Origin: Hyphomonadaceae bacterium UBA7672
GTDB lineage: Bacteria > Pseudomonadota > Alphaproteobacteria > Caulobacterales > Hyphomonadaceae
NCBI GenBank assembly: GCA_002483135.1
Contig: DLHI01000035.1
Location: 60,448-124,447 of the forward strand
Reading direction: 5' to 3'
DNA: 64,000 bases
This document shows positions 52,749-60,593 of this stretch, one piece after another. Position 1 is the stretch's first letter. Every line of letters begins with the position of its first letter. The position numbers were made by a program, and so were the translations under genes. Under the pieces are notes generated by a model. The model was not told the origin of the DNA and searched no databases. It saw only the letters and a program-made list of their open reading frames with translations.

Positions 52749-54608
52749 ATGTCCGCAGAAGCCGTCCTTGCCGATGAAAAGACCACTGCCCGCCGTGGGA
52801 AGCCCAAGGCGCAATCCGGCCTCCGGGTCGTCGAAGGCGTCAAGGTCGACCCCTCCCGGGACGCGCTCCTGACCGATTTCGGCAAGAAGACGCTGGACGA
52901 CCGCTATGTCCTGCCGGGCGAGACCTATCAGGACATGTTTGCCCGAGTCGCGACCGCATACTCGGATGATGCCGTCCATGCGCAACGGATTTACGACTAT
53001 ATCTCAAAGCTCTGGTTCATGCCGGCGACGCCTGTGCTGTCGAATGGCGGAGCCGACCGCGGCCTGCCGATCTCCTGCTTCCTGAACGGCGTGTCCGACT
53101 CGCTCGACGGAATCGTCGAGACCTGGAATGAGAACGTCTGGCTCGCCTCGAACGGCGGCGGCATCGGCACCTACTGGGGCGAAGTCCGCTCGATCGGCGA
53201 GAAAGTCGGCCAGAACGGGCAGACTTCGGGCATCATCCCCTTCATCCGCGTCATGGATTCGCTGACCCTCGCGATCTCGCAGGGTTCGCTGCGCCGCGGC
53301 TCGGCCGCCTGCTATCTCGACATCTTCCACCCGGAGATCGAGGAGTTCCTCGAAATCCGCAAAGCCGCCGGTGACTTCAACCGCAAGTCGCTGAACCTGC
53401 ACCACGGCATCAACATCACCGACGAGTTCATGGAAGCCGTCCGCCAGGACGCGCCGTTCCAGCTCAAATCGCCGAAAAGCGGCCAGGTGATGAAGGAAGT
53501 TTCGGCCCGCAAGCTGTGGCAGAAAATCCTTGAGCTGCGCATGGCGACAGGCGAGCCCTACCTGCTGTTCACCGACACCGTGAACAACGCGATGCCGGCG
53601 CACCAGAAATCGCTGGGCTTCAAGGTTCGCCAGTCGAATCTCTGCTCGGAAATCATGCTCCACACGGGCCTTGATCACCTTGGCGTCGACCGCACGGCGG
53701 TGTGCTGCCTCTCCTCGGTGAACGCCGAGAAGTTCCTCGAGTGGAAGAGCAACGAGAACTTCCTCGACGATGTGTTCCGCTTCCTCGACAACGTGCTGGA
53801 AGACTTCATCAAGCGCGCCCCGCCGGAAATGCACCGCGCCGTATATTCCGCCAAGCGCGAGCGTTCGGTTGGCCTTGGCCTGATGGGCTTCCACTCCTTC
53901 CTGCAAAGCCAGGGCGTTGCAATGGAATCGTCCACGGCCAAGTCGTGGAACAATGTGATGTTCAAGCACCTGCGCCGCGGCGCGGATGCGGCCTCAGTGA
54001 AGCTGGCGAAAGAGCGGGGCCCATGCCCGGATGCGGAAGACATGGGCGTTATGGCCCGGTTCTCCCACAAGCTGGCGATTGCGCCGACGGCGTCGATCTC
54101 GATCATCTGCGGCGGCACGTCTGCGGGCATCGAGCCGATTCCGGCCAACATCTACACGCACAAGACCCTGTCGGGCTCGTTCTCGGTCAAGAACCCCTTT
54201 CTCGAGCAAGTGCTGGAGAAGACCGGCAACAACAAGCCCGGCGTCTGGGCCTCGATTCTCGAGCACGAGGGTTCGGTGCAGCACCTCGACTGCCTGACCG
54301 AACAGGAGAAGCTGGTGTTCCGCACCGCCTTCGAGATCGACCAGCGCTGGATCATCGAGCTGGCGGCGGACCGCACGCCCTACATCTGCCAGGGCCAGTC
54401 GCTTAACCTCTTCCTGCCCGCCGACATCGATAAGTGGGACCTGCACATGCTGCACTGGACCGCGTGGGAGAAAGGGCTGAAGTCGCTCTACTACTGCCGG
54501 TCCAAATCGATCCAGCGCGCCGGGTTTGCTGGTTCGGAAAAGGAAAAAACGACTGCATTCGCGAAACTGGAACGAACCGACTACGACGAATGCCTCGCCT
54601 GCCAGTAG
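52749..54608 (+). CDS. nrdA: Ribonucleoside-diphosphate reductase, large subunit
   Basis: Catalytic subunit of 619 aa that reduces ribonucleotides for DNA synthesis. RYVLPGETYQDMFARVATAY, LSNGGADRGLPISCFLNG (first redox Cys), NLCSEIM (active-site Asn, Cys and Glu), CCLSSVNAEK, PTASISIICGGTSAGIEPI and the C-terminal ECLACQ with a Cys pair are diagnostic. No N-terminal ATP cone is seen. The start at 52749 (MSAEAVLADEK) is favoured over an upstream ATG at 52695, which falls in the NrdR region. nrdB is not adjacent within this window. Confidence 0.94.
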   Translation: MSAEAVLADEKTTARRGKPKAQSGLRVVEGVKVDPSRDALLTDFGKKTLDDRYVLPGETYQDMFARVATAYSDDAVHAQRIYDYISKLWFMPATPVLSNGGADRGLPISCFLNGVSDSLDGIVETWNENVWLASNGGGIGTYWGEVRSIGEKVGQNGQTSGIIPFIRVMDSLTLAISQGSLRRGSAACYLDIFHPEIEEFLEIRKAAGDFNRKSLNLHHGINITDEFMEAVRQDAPFQLKSPKSGQVMKEVSARKLWQKILELRMATGEPYLLFTDTVNNAMPAHQKSLGFKVRQSNLCSEIMLHTGLDHLGVDRTAVCCLSSVNAEKFLEWKSNENFLDDVFRFLDNVLEDFIKRAPPEMHRAVYSAKRERSVGLGLMGFHSFLQSQGVAMESSTAKSWNNVMFKHLRRGADAASVKLAKERGPCPDAEDMGVMARFSHKLAIAPTASISIICGGTSAGIEPIPANIYTHKTLSGSFSVKNPFLEQVLEKTGNNKPGVWASILEHEGSVQHLDCLTEQEKLVFRTAFEIDQRWIIELAADRTPYICQGQSLNLFLPADIDKWDLHMLHWTAWEKGLKSLYYCRSKSIQRAGFAGSEKEKTTAFAKLERTDYDECLACQ

Positions 54609-54639
54609 AAAATTCCCGTTGATTCAGGACTGAACCCGA

Positions 54640-54667
54640 GAAGGCGGCCGCAGGGCCGCCTTCTTGC
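54640..54667 (+). terminator. Intrinsic terminator of nrdA
   Basis: Stem AAGGCGGCC (54641-54649) and GGCCGCCTT (54654-54662) with loop GCAG, then TCTTGCTTGG. It sits 32 bp after the nrdA stop. Confidence 0.85.
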
Positions 54668-54846
54668 TTGGAAGTTCCCCTGTGAGCCCGACTGGTTGTT
54701 CGGGCCGGGCTTTTGGACTAAGCTTTTGGCTGGGATAGACGGGTTTGGGCCCGGAACTGGAACACATTTCGGCCAAGACCGTTATGGTTTTGGTAAGAAG
54801 GTGGGTTCAGCTTTCAGGTCATCATTGTCTGGGACGAGCAGTTAAA

Positions 54847-55599
54847 ATGATTGCCAGTCTTGCAAGCAGTTTTGTTGTCGCGTCGTGCCTCGGTTGCACG
54901 ACACCTCCGGCTGACACCGAAGCCCTCGTGCTGACGGTCGGGCCGGTTGACGGCCCCCAATCCTTTCAGTCCGGCGACACACCGCGCACGATCGTTCTCG
55001 ATCTGCCCGATGGCGGCGACTTCGGCCTTCCGCTGAGCGTCGGCAGCCGTTTTGGGCCCACGCAACTGGCCAACCCTCTGGCGGCCGCGCGTTTCGAGGC
55101 TCTGGACCTTGCGACGCCGATGCCCGTGCGCGGGCTGCAGGGCGATCGGTTCGGCGGTGAAATCTCCTTCGTGTCGCCCGGCTCGACGTCAGGTTTTGGC
55201 CTCGACATGTCGTTCACGCCGCGCGCGCAGATCGAACGCAACCGTGCGGGCAGCAATGTCGCCCGCACCGGTGCTGAATTCCGCGTTGGTACGAACCTTT
55301 CGGATCGCGATCTTCGCGGCCGTGGCGGCAAGGCTCCGTCCTGGTACTTCTTTGTCGGCGCCGAAAACGAGGCGCTGGTCTGGAACGTGGCCGACCAGCG
55401 CGCCATGGACGGCGCAAGCCTGCGCGACCAGGCAACGGTTGGCGACCTCCAGGTCGGCATTGCCTTCTCAACAGGCGAGGGCGCGCAGATGTCGTTCGGC
55501 CTCGTCGAGCGGGAGTTGCGCTACAACGATATCGCCGGCGATCGCGACGTCGAAATGCGCGAGCAGTTTGCGGCGTTCAGCTACACGCTGCGCCACTAG
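54847..55599 (+). CDS. Small LpxR/DUF2219-like outer-membrane protein with lipobox
   Basis: Protein of 250 aa with signal peptide and lipobox VASC. The second half (APSWYFFVGAENEALVWNVA, then QATVGDLQVGIAFSTGEGAQ, then ERELRYNDIAGDRD) resembles the C-terminal half of LpxR-type lipid A 3'-O-deacylase barrels. The protein is shorter than LpxR (about 300-320) and the N-terminal half does not show a convincing catalytic motif, so it may be a degenerate relative. The start at 54847 is preferred over an in-frame ATG at 54745. A terminator follows. Confidence 0.65.
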   Translation: MIASLASSFVVASCLGCTTPPADTEALVLTVGPVDGPQSFQSGDTPRTIVLDLPDGGDFGLPLSVGSRFGPTQLANPLAAARFEALDLATPMPVRGLQGDRFGGEISFVSPGSTSGFGLDMSFTPRAQIERNRAGSNVARTGAEFRVGTNLSDRDLRGRGGKAPSWYFFVGAENEALVWNVADQRAMDGASLRDQATVGDLQVGIAFSTGEGAQMSFGLVERELRYNDIAGDRDVEMREQFAAFSYTLRH

Positions 55600-55620
55600 G
55601 CCAATCTGATCGAAGACATG

Positions 55621-55656
55621 AAAAGGGCCGCTCCTTCCAGAGCGGCCCTTTGCTTT
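55621..55656. terminator. Bidirectional terminator between convergent genes
   Basis: Perfect 12-bp stem AAAGGGCCGCTC (55622-55633) and GAGCGGCCCTTT (55640-55651), flanked by A-run and GCTTTT. It serves the 54847 gene and probably the convergent hydrolase. Confidence 0.88.
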
Positions 55657-55675
55657 TCCAGCCGCTCCTGAGCCC

Positions 55676-57058
55676 TTACTTCTCCGGATTGACCAGCGCC
55701 TGGTAGGTCAGGGTGCGCGCCATCGTGCCGAGATCGTCGCCGCCGGTGCCGCCCATGCGCTGGATCATGCCGACGAAGATGACGTCATTGGTGGGGTCCA
55801 CCCAGAACCAGGTGCCGGCGGCGCCGCCCCAGCTGATCGAGCCATCGCCCTGGAGCGAACCGGAAGCGCGGGCGTCAGTGGCGACCTGGAAGTCGAGGCC
55901 GAAGCCGACGGCTTCATTGAAGCGCGCGACGCTGGTGCCGTTGGAGTTCACGAGGACGTTCTTCGGGATGACGTTGGTGCCCATCAGTTCGACCGTGGCG
56001 GGGGCGAGGATGCGCACGCCGTCGAGTTCGCCGCCATTGGCCAGCATCTGGGAGAAGCGGGCGTAGTCCATCGTGGTGGAGACGAGGCCGCCGCCGCCGC
56101 TCTCGTTGGCCGGGGGCTTCGAATAGTCGGGCATGGCGACGCCGAAGAGTTCCTTCGCTTCGACGATCTTTCCAAGGTCGCGGTCGAAGACATAGACGGC
56201 CGAAAGGCGGCTGGCCTTTTCCGGACCGGTGAAGAAGGCGGTGTCGGGCATTTTCAGCGGGGCGAAGATGCGCTCCTGCATGAACTGGCCAAGCGTACGG
56301 CCGGAGAGCTTTTCGATGATGTAGCCCTGGATGTCGACGGAGGAGGAATAGGACCAGTCGGTTCCCGGCTGGAACATCAGCGGGATCTGCGCGGTGCGGT
56401 TGATCATCTCCTGCAGGTTGGGGGCGGAGAGAACAGCCTTCTCGCGATACATCTTGTCGACCGGGTGTTCGTCGGCGAGGCCATAACCGAAGCCTGCGGT
56501 ATGGGACATGATCTCGCGCATGGTGGGCGGGCGCTTCATGTCTTCGAGAACCAACGTGCCGTCGGCGTTGATGGATTTCACGACGCGCAGGTTCTTGAAT
56601 TCGGGGACGTAGCGCGTGACCGGATCGTCGAGGCGCCATTTGCCTTCCTCGAACAGGGTCATCATCGCAACGCCGGTGATCGGCTTGGTCATCGAGTAGA
56701 TGCGGAAGATGGTGTCGTCCTGGATCGGTGCGCCGGATTCGAGATGGGCGGCGCCGTACTTCTTGTAGCTGACGATCTGGCCGTGGCGGGCGAGCAGCGT
56801 GGTCATGCCGGCGACGCGACCGGAGCTGACGACGCTGGCCATGTAGTCGTCGAGGCGCTTGAGGCGGGCGCTGTCGAAGCCGAGGTCTTCGGGACTGGCG
56901 GCAGTGACGGACAGGTTGCGCGGGCCGGAGGCGTGGTGGTCGCCGATCTTGTGGACTTCGACGCGGACCTCGCGGCGCTCTTCCACCTGCGGGGCCATCT
57001 GCGTGCATGCAGACAGGAAGACGGCCGCCAGGGCGGCGGATGTGGTCAGACGAAACAT
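55676..57058 (-). CDS. Serine hydrolase (class C beta-lactamase fold), lipoprotein, paralogue 3
   Basis: Exported hydrolase of 460 aa with lipobox VFLSAC. Motif 1 is SMTK in IFRIYSMTKPITGVAMM; YSSSVDIQGYIIEKLSGRTL, HTAGFGYGLADEHPVD, STTMDYARFSQMLANGG and WGGAAGTWFWVDP match the tandem paralogues at 38.3-41.2 kb. It is closest to paralogue 2 in the C-terminal motif. Start 57058 (MFRLTTSAAL) gives the signal peptide; upstream in-frame sequence lies in the GC-rich leader. Substrate is unknown. Confidence 0.92.
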   Translation of the reverse strand: MFRLTTSAALAAVFLSACTQMAPQVEERREVRVEVHKIGDHHASGPRNLSVTAASPEDLGFDSARLKRLDDYMASVVSSGRVAGMTTLLARHGQIVSYKKYGAAHLESGAPIQDDTIFRIYSMTKPITGVAMMTLFEEGKWRLDDPVTRYVPEFKNLRVVKSINADGTLVLEDMKRPPTMREIMSHTAGFGYGLADEHPVDKMYREKAVLSAPNLQEMINRTAQIPLMFQPGTDWSYSSSVDIQGYIIEKLSGRTLGQFMQERIFAPLKMPDTAFFTGPEKASRLSAVYVFDRDLGKIVEAKELFGVAMPDYSKPPANESGGGGLVSTTMDYARFSQMLANGGELDGVRILAPATVELMGTNVIPKNVLVNSNGTSVARFNEAVGFGLDFQVATDARASGSLQGDGSISWGGAAGTWFWVDPTNDVIFVGMIQRMGGTGGDDLGTMARTLTYQALVNPEK

Positions 57059-57203
57059 GTGTAGTCCCTCCCGGTCGTTCTTGTTCGTATCCGGCGCGTC
57101 ATGGCGAGCCGGTGATCCCGTTCGGTAGCGACATTCACGCGCGCGAGAGGCAAGGGCAAGGTGGATTTTTTGGAGGCGCCGGGCGGGGTGGGGCGGTCTG
57201 GTC

Positions 57204-57599
57204 TCACGTCCGCTGTTTGGGCGGGGTGCGCTGGCGGGGTGGGCGGAGTTCGGGCGGGACGATGAAGAGTTTTGCGTACCTTTCAAGACGCCTCCGGGCG
57301 ACAACCGTGGCCATGACCGTGTCGCCGGGCGGAGCGGGCGTGAGCTTCCGGGGCGGCGGAGGCGGTGGAGGCGGCGGCGACGGGGGTGGGAGCGGCCTGC
57401 GGTCTGGCGCGCGATGGGGGCGGAGGGCTTTGAGGTTCTGCGCAGCCATCGCGGCGAGCCGTTCGATGTGGGCGATGTGTGTTTCGCACACGCTCATCCA
57501 GCGTTCGGCAGCGATGAGGTCTCCGCGATTGATGGCGCGACTGGCCTGATGCAGGGCGCGGCGGGCGCAGGCGTCGACCGAGAGAGGATTGGGTTTCAT
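57204..57599 (-). CDS. Hypothetical protein with helical N-terminus and polyproline linker
   Basis: Open frame of 131 aa not recognised. Residues 1-60 could form a helical hairpin (ALHQASRAINRGDLIAAERW, then HIAHIERLAAMAAQNLKAL); a proline-rich linker follows, with a run of nine prolines; the tail is basic (VARRRLERYAKLF). Codon use fits coding DNA in the first half, but there is no clear RBS, and the polyproline part could be a by-product of GC-rich sequence. It lies downstream of the structured RNA region on the same strand, so that RNA could be its leader. Confidence 0.45.
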   Translation of the reverse strand: MKPNPLSVDACARRALHQASRAINRGDLIAAERWMSVCETHIAHIERLAAMAAQNLKALRPHRAPDRRPLPPPSPPPPPPPPPRKLTPAPPGDTVMATVVARRRLERYAKLFIVPPELRPPRQRTPPKQRT

Positions 57600-57801
57600 G
57601 AGGGTGCACTTTCAGGTTCGCACGGGCGCGACCGCCCTGCGGGATGCATGTCTTCCCTCGAGATGAGGGAGGCGGGGCGCGCGAGATGCGCCGATGGGTA
57701 GTGCCTGGGTCCGCATTGCTGCGGAGAATGCGCGCCTCACGCGCCCCGCGACCGCCGTTCTTCCCGGCCGTGACGCATCGGAGGAGTTCGAGGGCTCACC
57801 A

Positions 57802-58089
57802 GATGGCTCTCGCCATCAGGGGCCTTGGCTCCCTGTCCGCCACCGGTTCAGCGTGTCGGGACCGACCGAACGGCCCCGGACCCTCCGGTTTCTCTGACCC
57901 CGGAGGCAGTTGCATCGAAGCACGCTTTGTCTCGCGTCCAGGAGGGGGGATTTCACCCGTCTCCCAGTGGCGACTGACTTGCTTGGCGGGGCTCACATAC
58001 TCCCCGCCACTTCGATGCCACGCCGGCAATCGTCCCGGTGATCTGGAGTTTCGGACGTCTCCCAAGACCTCCCTCGCACCAGGACAGGG
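57802..58089 (-). ncRNA. Candidate structured RNA of unknown class
   Basis: Read on the minus strand. An 8-bp closing helix (CCCTGTCC 58089-58082 with GGACAGGG 57838-57831) encloses a 9-bp helix (GCATCGAAG with CTTCGATGC, 58018-58010 and 57920-57912). That second helix encloses three hairpins: GGCGGGG/CCCCGCC (58008-57985), a long one closed by CCA/TGG (57970-57938) and ACGC/GCGT (57937-57922). A 7-bp hairpin CCTCCGG/CCGGAGG (57906-57882) follows. After the closing helix comes GATGGC-GAGA-GCCATC (57817-57802); its GNRA loop supports the minus strand. It is not rRNA, tRNA, tmRNA, RNase P or SRP RNA by their signature motifs. Confidence 0.65.
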
Positions 58090-58109
58090 CCATAATGCGC
58101 CCGGCTGAG

Positions 58110-58210
58110 GAGGGGGAGGAAAGTGACGCGACTTTCCTACAGCGGATTTTGCGTAGGGGGTTGAAAGTGCTCGGGAAGATTGTGCAGCCGCCACATTTCA
58201 TTCGGCCGAA
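58110..58210 (-). repeat. Dispersed 100-bp repeat, copy 2
   Basis: Reverse complement of the block at 855-955, about 90% identical by eye. On the minus strand it ends about 20 bp before the closing helix of the RNA candidate, so it could carry that RNA's promoter. Confidence 0.85.
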
Positions 58211-58226
58211 TCTGGAGCCCCGTTCA

Positions 58227-58258
58227 CCGCTCATCCTGACTCTTGTCAGGACGAGCGG
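58227..58258. repeat. Extended palindromic hairpin
   Basis: CCGCTC (58227-58232) and TCCTGAC (58234-58240) pair with GTCAGGA (58245-58251) and GAGCGG (58253-58258), leaving one A/C mismatch and a TCTT loop. It resembles the short palindromic repeats found between alphaproteobacterial genes. Confidence 0.75.
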
Positions 58259-58280
58259 GGCCGGTGCACGGCACAAAAGA

Positions 58281-58308
58281 AAAGGCCCGCTCGGGTGAGC
58301 GGGCCTTT
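58281..58308 (-). terminator. Intrinsic terminator of the redoxin/monooxygenase-like gene
   Basis: Perfect 12-bp stem AAAGGCCCGCTC/GAGCGGGCCTTT with a 4-base loop, followed on the minus strand by TCTTTTGTG, 23 bp past the stop codon. Confidence 0.9.
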
Positions 58309-58331
58309 GTGGTTCGGAGGGATAGACCAGC

Positions 58332-60299
58332 CTAGAGGTCGATGTCGGCATCGCGCAGGTCGCGCGTCGCGTTGGCGCGAGACACGTTGCCCGATGCAAG
58401 TTCGGCGTCGTCGAGGCCGCCATCCTTGTTCAGATCGAGGTCCGCGAAGCGGGCTTTCACCGAAGACATCGTGCCGGTCAGCTCGTTGATCTGGACCTTG
58501 CCGTCGGCGTTGTTGTCGAGCGCGCCAATGGTGCGGGACTCCATAAGCTTGCCCTGCAGGTCGTTGCGAACGTTCGAGGTGGTCTCGTCGGCCCAGCGAT
58601 AGTTGACGCGGAAATACATCATCTCTTCCCACGACTGCTCGCCCCAGGTGACGTTGATCGTCGGGTCCGGGTTGGCCTTGTTGTGTTCGGAGTTGTCGTA
58701 GATCCACCGCGCGATCAGCTTGGTGCCGGCCCGCACGAGGATTGGCTCCACAGGGTCATAGTCGCGCTGCCAGTTGAAGTCGTACTTCGGCAGGCTGAGC
58801 AGGATGTCTTCCTTGCCGTCTGGCGTCTTCGCCGTCAGCTCAACCGACCAGCCGCGATAGTGCGCGTGCGGATAGAGTGTGTAGAGATAGGCGTCGGCCG
58901 GGAATTCGAGATAGGCGATCTCGGTGTGGCGCTGGGCGCCCTTCGGGATCGCGAGCGCGAAGTCGCCGATAACGGCCGACCGCTTGATGAATTCCGGCGG
59001 GGCCTTCAGCGTATAGTAGCCGATCTGTGTCTGGTCCGTCGCGGCCTTGCCGGTCGTCGTGTAGTGCATTGAGAAGGACAGCGTGCCGCCGGCCGGAACC
59101 GGAGCGCCGGCGCCCGTCGCAATGATTTGCGGCTCGGCGCCTGGCGTGTAGGAGCCGACAGAACCGCCCGGAATCTTTGGCGGCGGAGCGCCGCGCGTCG
59201 GCGAGTGGTTCGACGTGACGTGGTGCAGAACCGTGCGGTCGCCAGGCTTGATGGCGATGGCGCGCAGCCAGGTGTCTTCCGTGAACGGGTTGGCGACCCG
59301 CATGTTCTGGTATTCGACGGTCCCCGTGTTCGGCACGTCGAAGGCCGGCAGCGTCAGGACGAGGTCGGGCTGGCCGAGATTGGTGGGCCATTCGGGGGCC
59401 TTGCTGGCCTTTTCCTTCAGCACGTCCGGGCCATTGCCACGGGGAGCGCCAGCGCGCAGCCAGTGGATCAGCGTCTTGTTCTGCTCTGCCGTGAGACCGT
59501 GGTCATTCTGGAATGTGCCGATATGCGGGTCCGCGAAGTAGGGGGGCATGCGATCGGACATGACCGACTCGAGCACCATCGGTGCGAACGATTTCACGAT
59601 CTCGTATGAGTCGAACTTGAACGGCGCGATGCCGCCTTCCTGGTGGCAGGCGACGCATTTGTCCTGGAAGATCGGCGCGATGTCATCCGAGTAGGAGATG
59701 TTGGCATGCTCAGCCGCGCGGCCGCGTTCCGGGAAGGCGATCTCCTTGCCACCCTTCACTTCAATGCGGGGCGTGGCGACCGGCTTGCCGGCAAGCACGG
59801 AGTCGATGGCCTTGCCCGCGTTGGTGACCGGGCCATGATAGGCGACCTTGAAGCCGGACTTCGGCTCGATCACGAAGACCTCGCCTTCGCGCTTTACGCC
59901 AAGTTCCTCGCCGACGAGCTGCAGCTCATCCATCAGCACGGGAACCGCGAACTTCTGCGACTTGGCCTCGGCCGCCGTCTCTTCGCGGGACTGACCCAGC
60001 GTGGAGTTGATCATGTAGAACAGGACGCCCTGGTCCTTGTAGGCGGTCTGCAGTTTCGCGAGCGCTGCTGCGCCTTCGCGCGAGACCTTGCCGCCATTGG
60101 TCTGCGACATCAGCACGATGGCCGGGGCGTATTTGAAATAGTGCAGCTCGTGCGCAAGGCGCGTGGTGTCGGTGAGCTGGAAGTTGCCGACCCGCTCCGG
60201 GGCGCCGCCCGTGGTGGGGGCCGGGGCCGCGATCACCGTGCTGACGCCTGCTGCGGCGACAACCATGGCAAGTGCGGTCGTGATCAGAATGCGCTTCAT
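58332..60299 (-). CDS. Exported redoxin - cytochrome c - copper monooxygenase-like - EF-hand protein
   Basis: Multidomain protein of 655 aa with a signal peptide. Residues 30-170 look like a thioredoxin/redoxin fold but have no Cys. Residues 200-290 hold one haem motif, CVACH (215-219). Residues 310-575 resemble the PHM/Cu2 monooxygenase domain, with His-His at 359-360, His 412, HAH at 478-480 and the EEMM Met at 560-561, so both copper sites could form. Two EF-hand loops end the protein: DNNADGKVQINE (595-606) and DLNKDGGLDDAE (622-633). The start at 60299 (MKRILITTAL) is clear. It lies downstream of iorAB on the same strand. Confidence 0.85.
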   Translation of the reverse strand: MKRILITTALAMVVAAAGVSTVIAAPAPTTGGAPERVGNFQLTDTTRLAHELHYFKYAPAIVLMSQTNGGKVSREGAAALAKLQTAYKDQGVLFYMINSTLGQSREETAAEAKSQKFAVPVLMDELQLVGEELGVKREGEVFVIEPKSGFKVAYHGPVTNAGKAIDSVLAGKPVATPRIEVKGGKEIAFPERGRAAEHANISYSDDIAPIFQDKCVACHQEGGIAPFKFDSYEIVKSFAPMVLESVMSDRMPPYFADPHIGTFQNDHGLTAEQNKTLIHWLRAGAPRGNGPDVLKEKASKAPEWPTNLGQPDLVLTLPAFDVPNTGTVEYQNMRVANPFTEDTWLRAIAIKPGDRTVLHHVTSNHSPTRGAPPPKIPGGSVGSYTPGAEPQIIATGAGAPVPAGGTLSFSMHYTTTGKAATDQTQIGYYTLKAPPEFIKRSAVIGDFALAIPKGAQRHTEIAYLEFPADAYLYTLYPHAHYRGWSVELTAKTPDGKEDILLSLPKYDFNWQRDYDPVEPILVRAGTKLIARWIYDNSEHNKANPDPTINVTWGEQSWEEMMYFRVNYRWADETTSNVRNDLQGKLMESRTIGALDNNADGKVQINELTGTMSSVKARFADLDLNKDGGLDDAELASGNVSRANATRDLRDADIDL

Positions 60300-60541
60300 T
60301 CCAGCTCTCCCTCTATCCCGTTTCCGGGGCCCGTTATCCGGGACGTATGGCTTTGAGTGTAATCCTGATTTCAATATCTATTTGGCTTCAAAAACCGTCA
60401 ATGTCGCCCGGTGCTTCCGGAGGGCAATTCCTTGCCCCTGACGGTCACAACTCTGCTACCCGCACGCCCGAGAGGCCCGGCGCAGTTTGACGATCGATAA
60501 AACCAGGGCTTCCCCATGCGGAAACGTGGGTCGGAATCGAA

Positions 60542-60568
60542 ACGGCCCGGGACGAGGTCCCGGGCCGT
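60542..60568 (-). terminator. Terminator-like hairpin after iorB
   Basis: Perfect 12-bp inverted repeat ACGGCCCGGGAC/GTCCCGGGCCGT with a 3-base loop, followed on the minus strand by TTCGATTCC. It lies 26 bp past the iorB stop; the weak T-run suggests partial read-through. Confidence 0.7.
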
Positions 60569-60593
60569 GATTCTTTCCTCCTGCCGTACCGGA

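Larger units (their letters stand above)
57600..58331. other. Non-coding region with structured RNA, dispersed repeat and palindromes
   Basis: About 0.73 kb without a convincing protein gene. From left to right on the plus strand: GC-rich sequence, the folded minus-strand RNA candidate (57802-58089), copy 2 of the dispersed repeat (58110-58210), an extended hairpin (58227-58258) and the terminator of the downstream gene (58281-58308). Confidence 0.7.

Noticed and set aside
57802..58089. Cobalamin riboswitch or tmRNA for the folded RNA
   Set aside because: GCCACTG- and GGTGAAAT-like strings occur but in the wrong order and without a B12 box; no tag-peptide reading frame or tRNA-like T-arm was found.
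57796..58194. A 132-codon minus-strand frame, and a 154-codon plus-strand frame (57644-58108), over the structured RNA
   Set aside because: Both overlap perfect long-range helices, have low-complexity Pro/Arg-rich products, and no ribosome site or domain was seen; RNA structure explains the sequence better.
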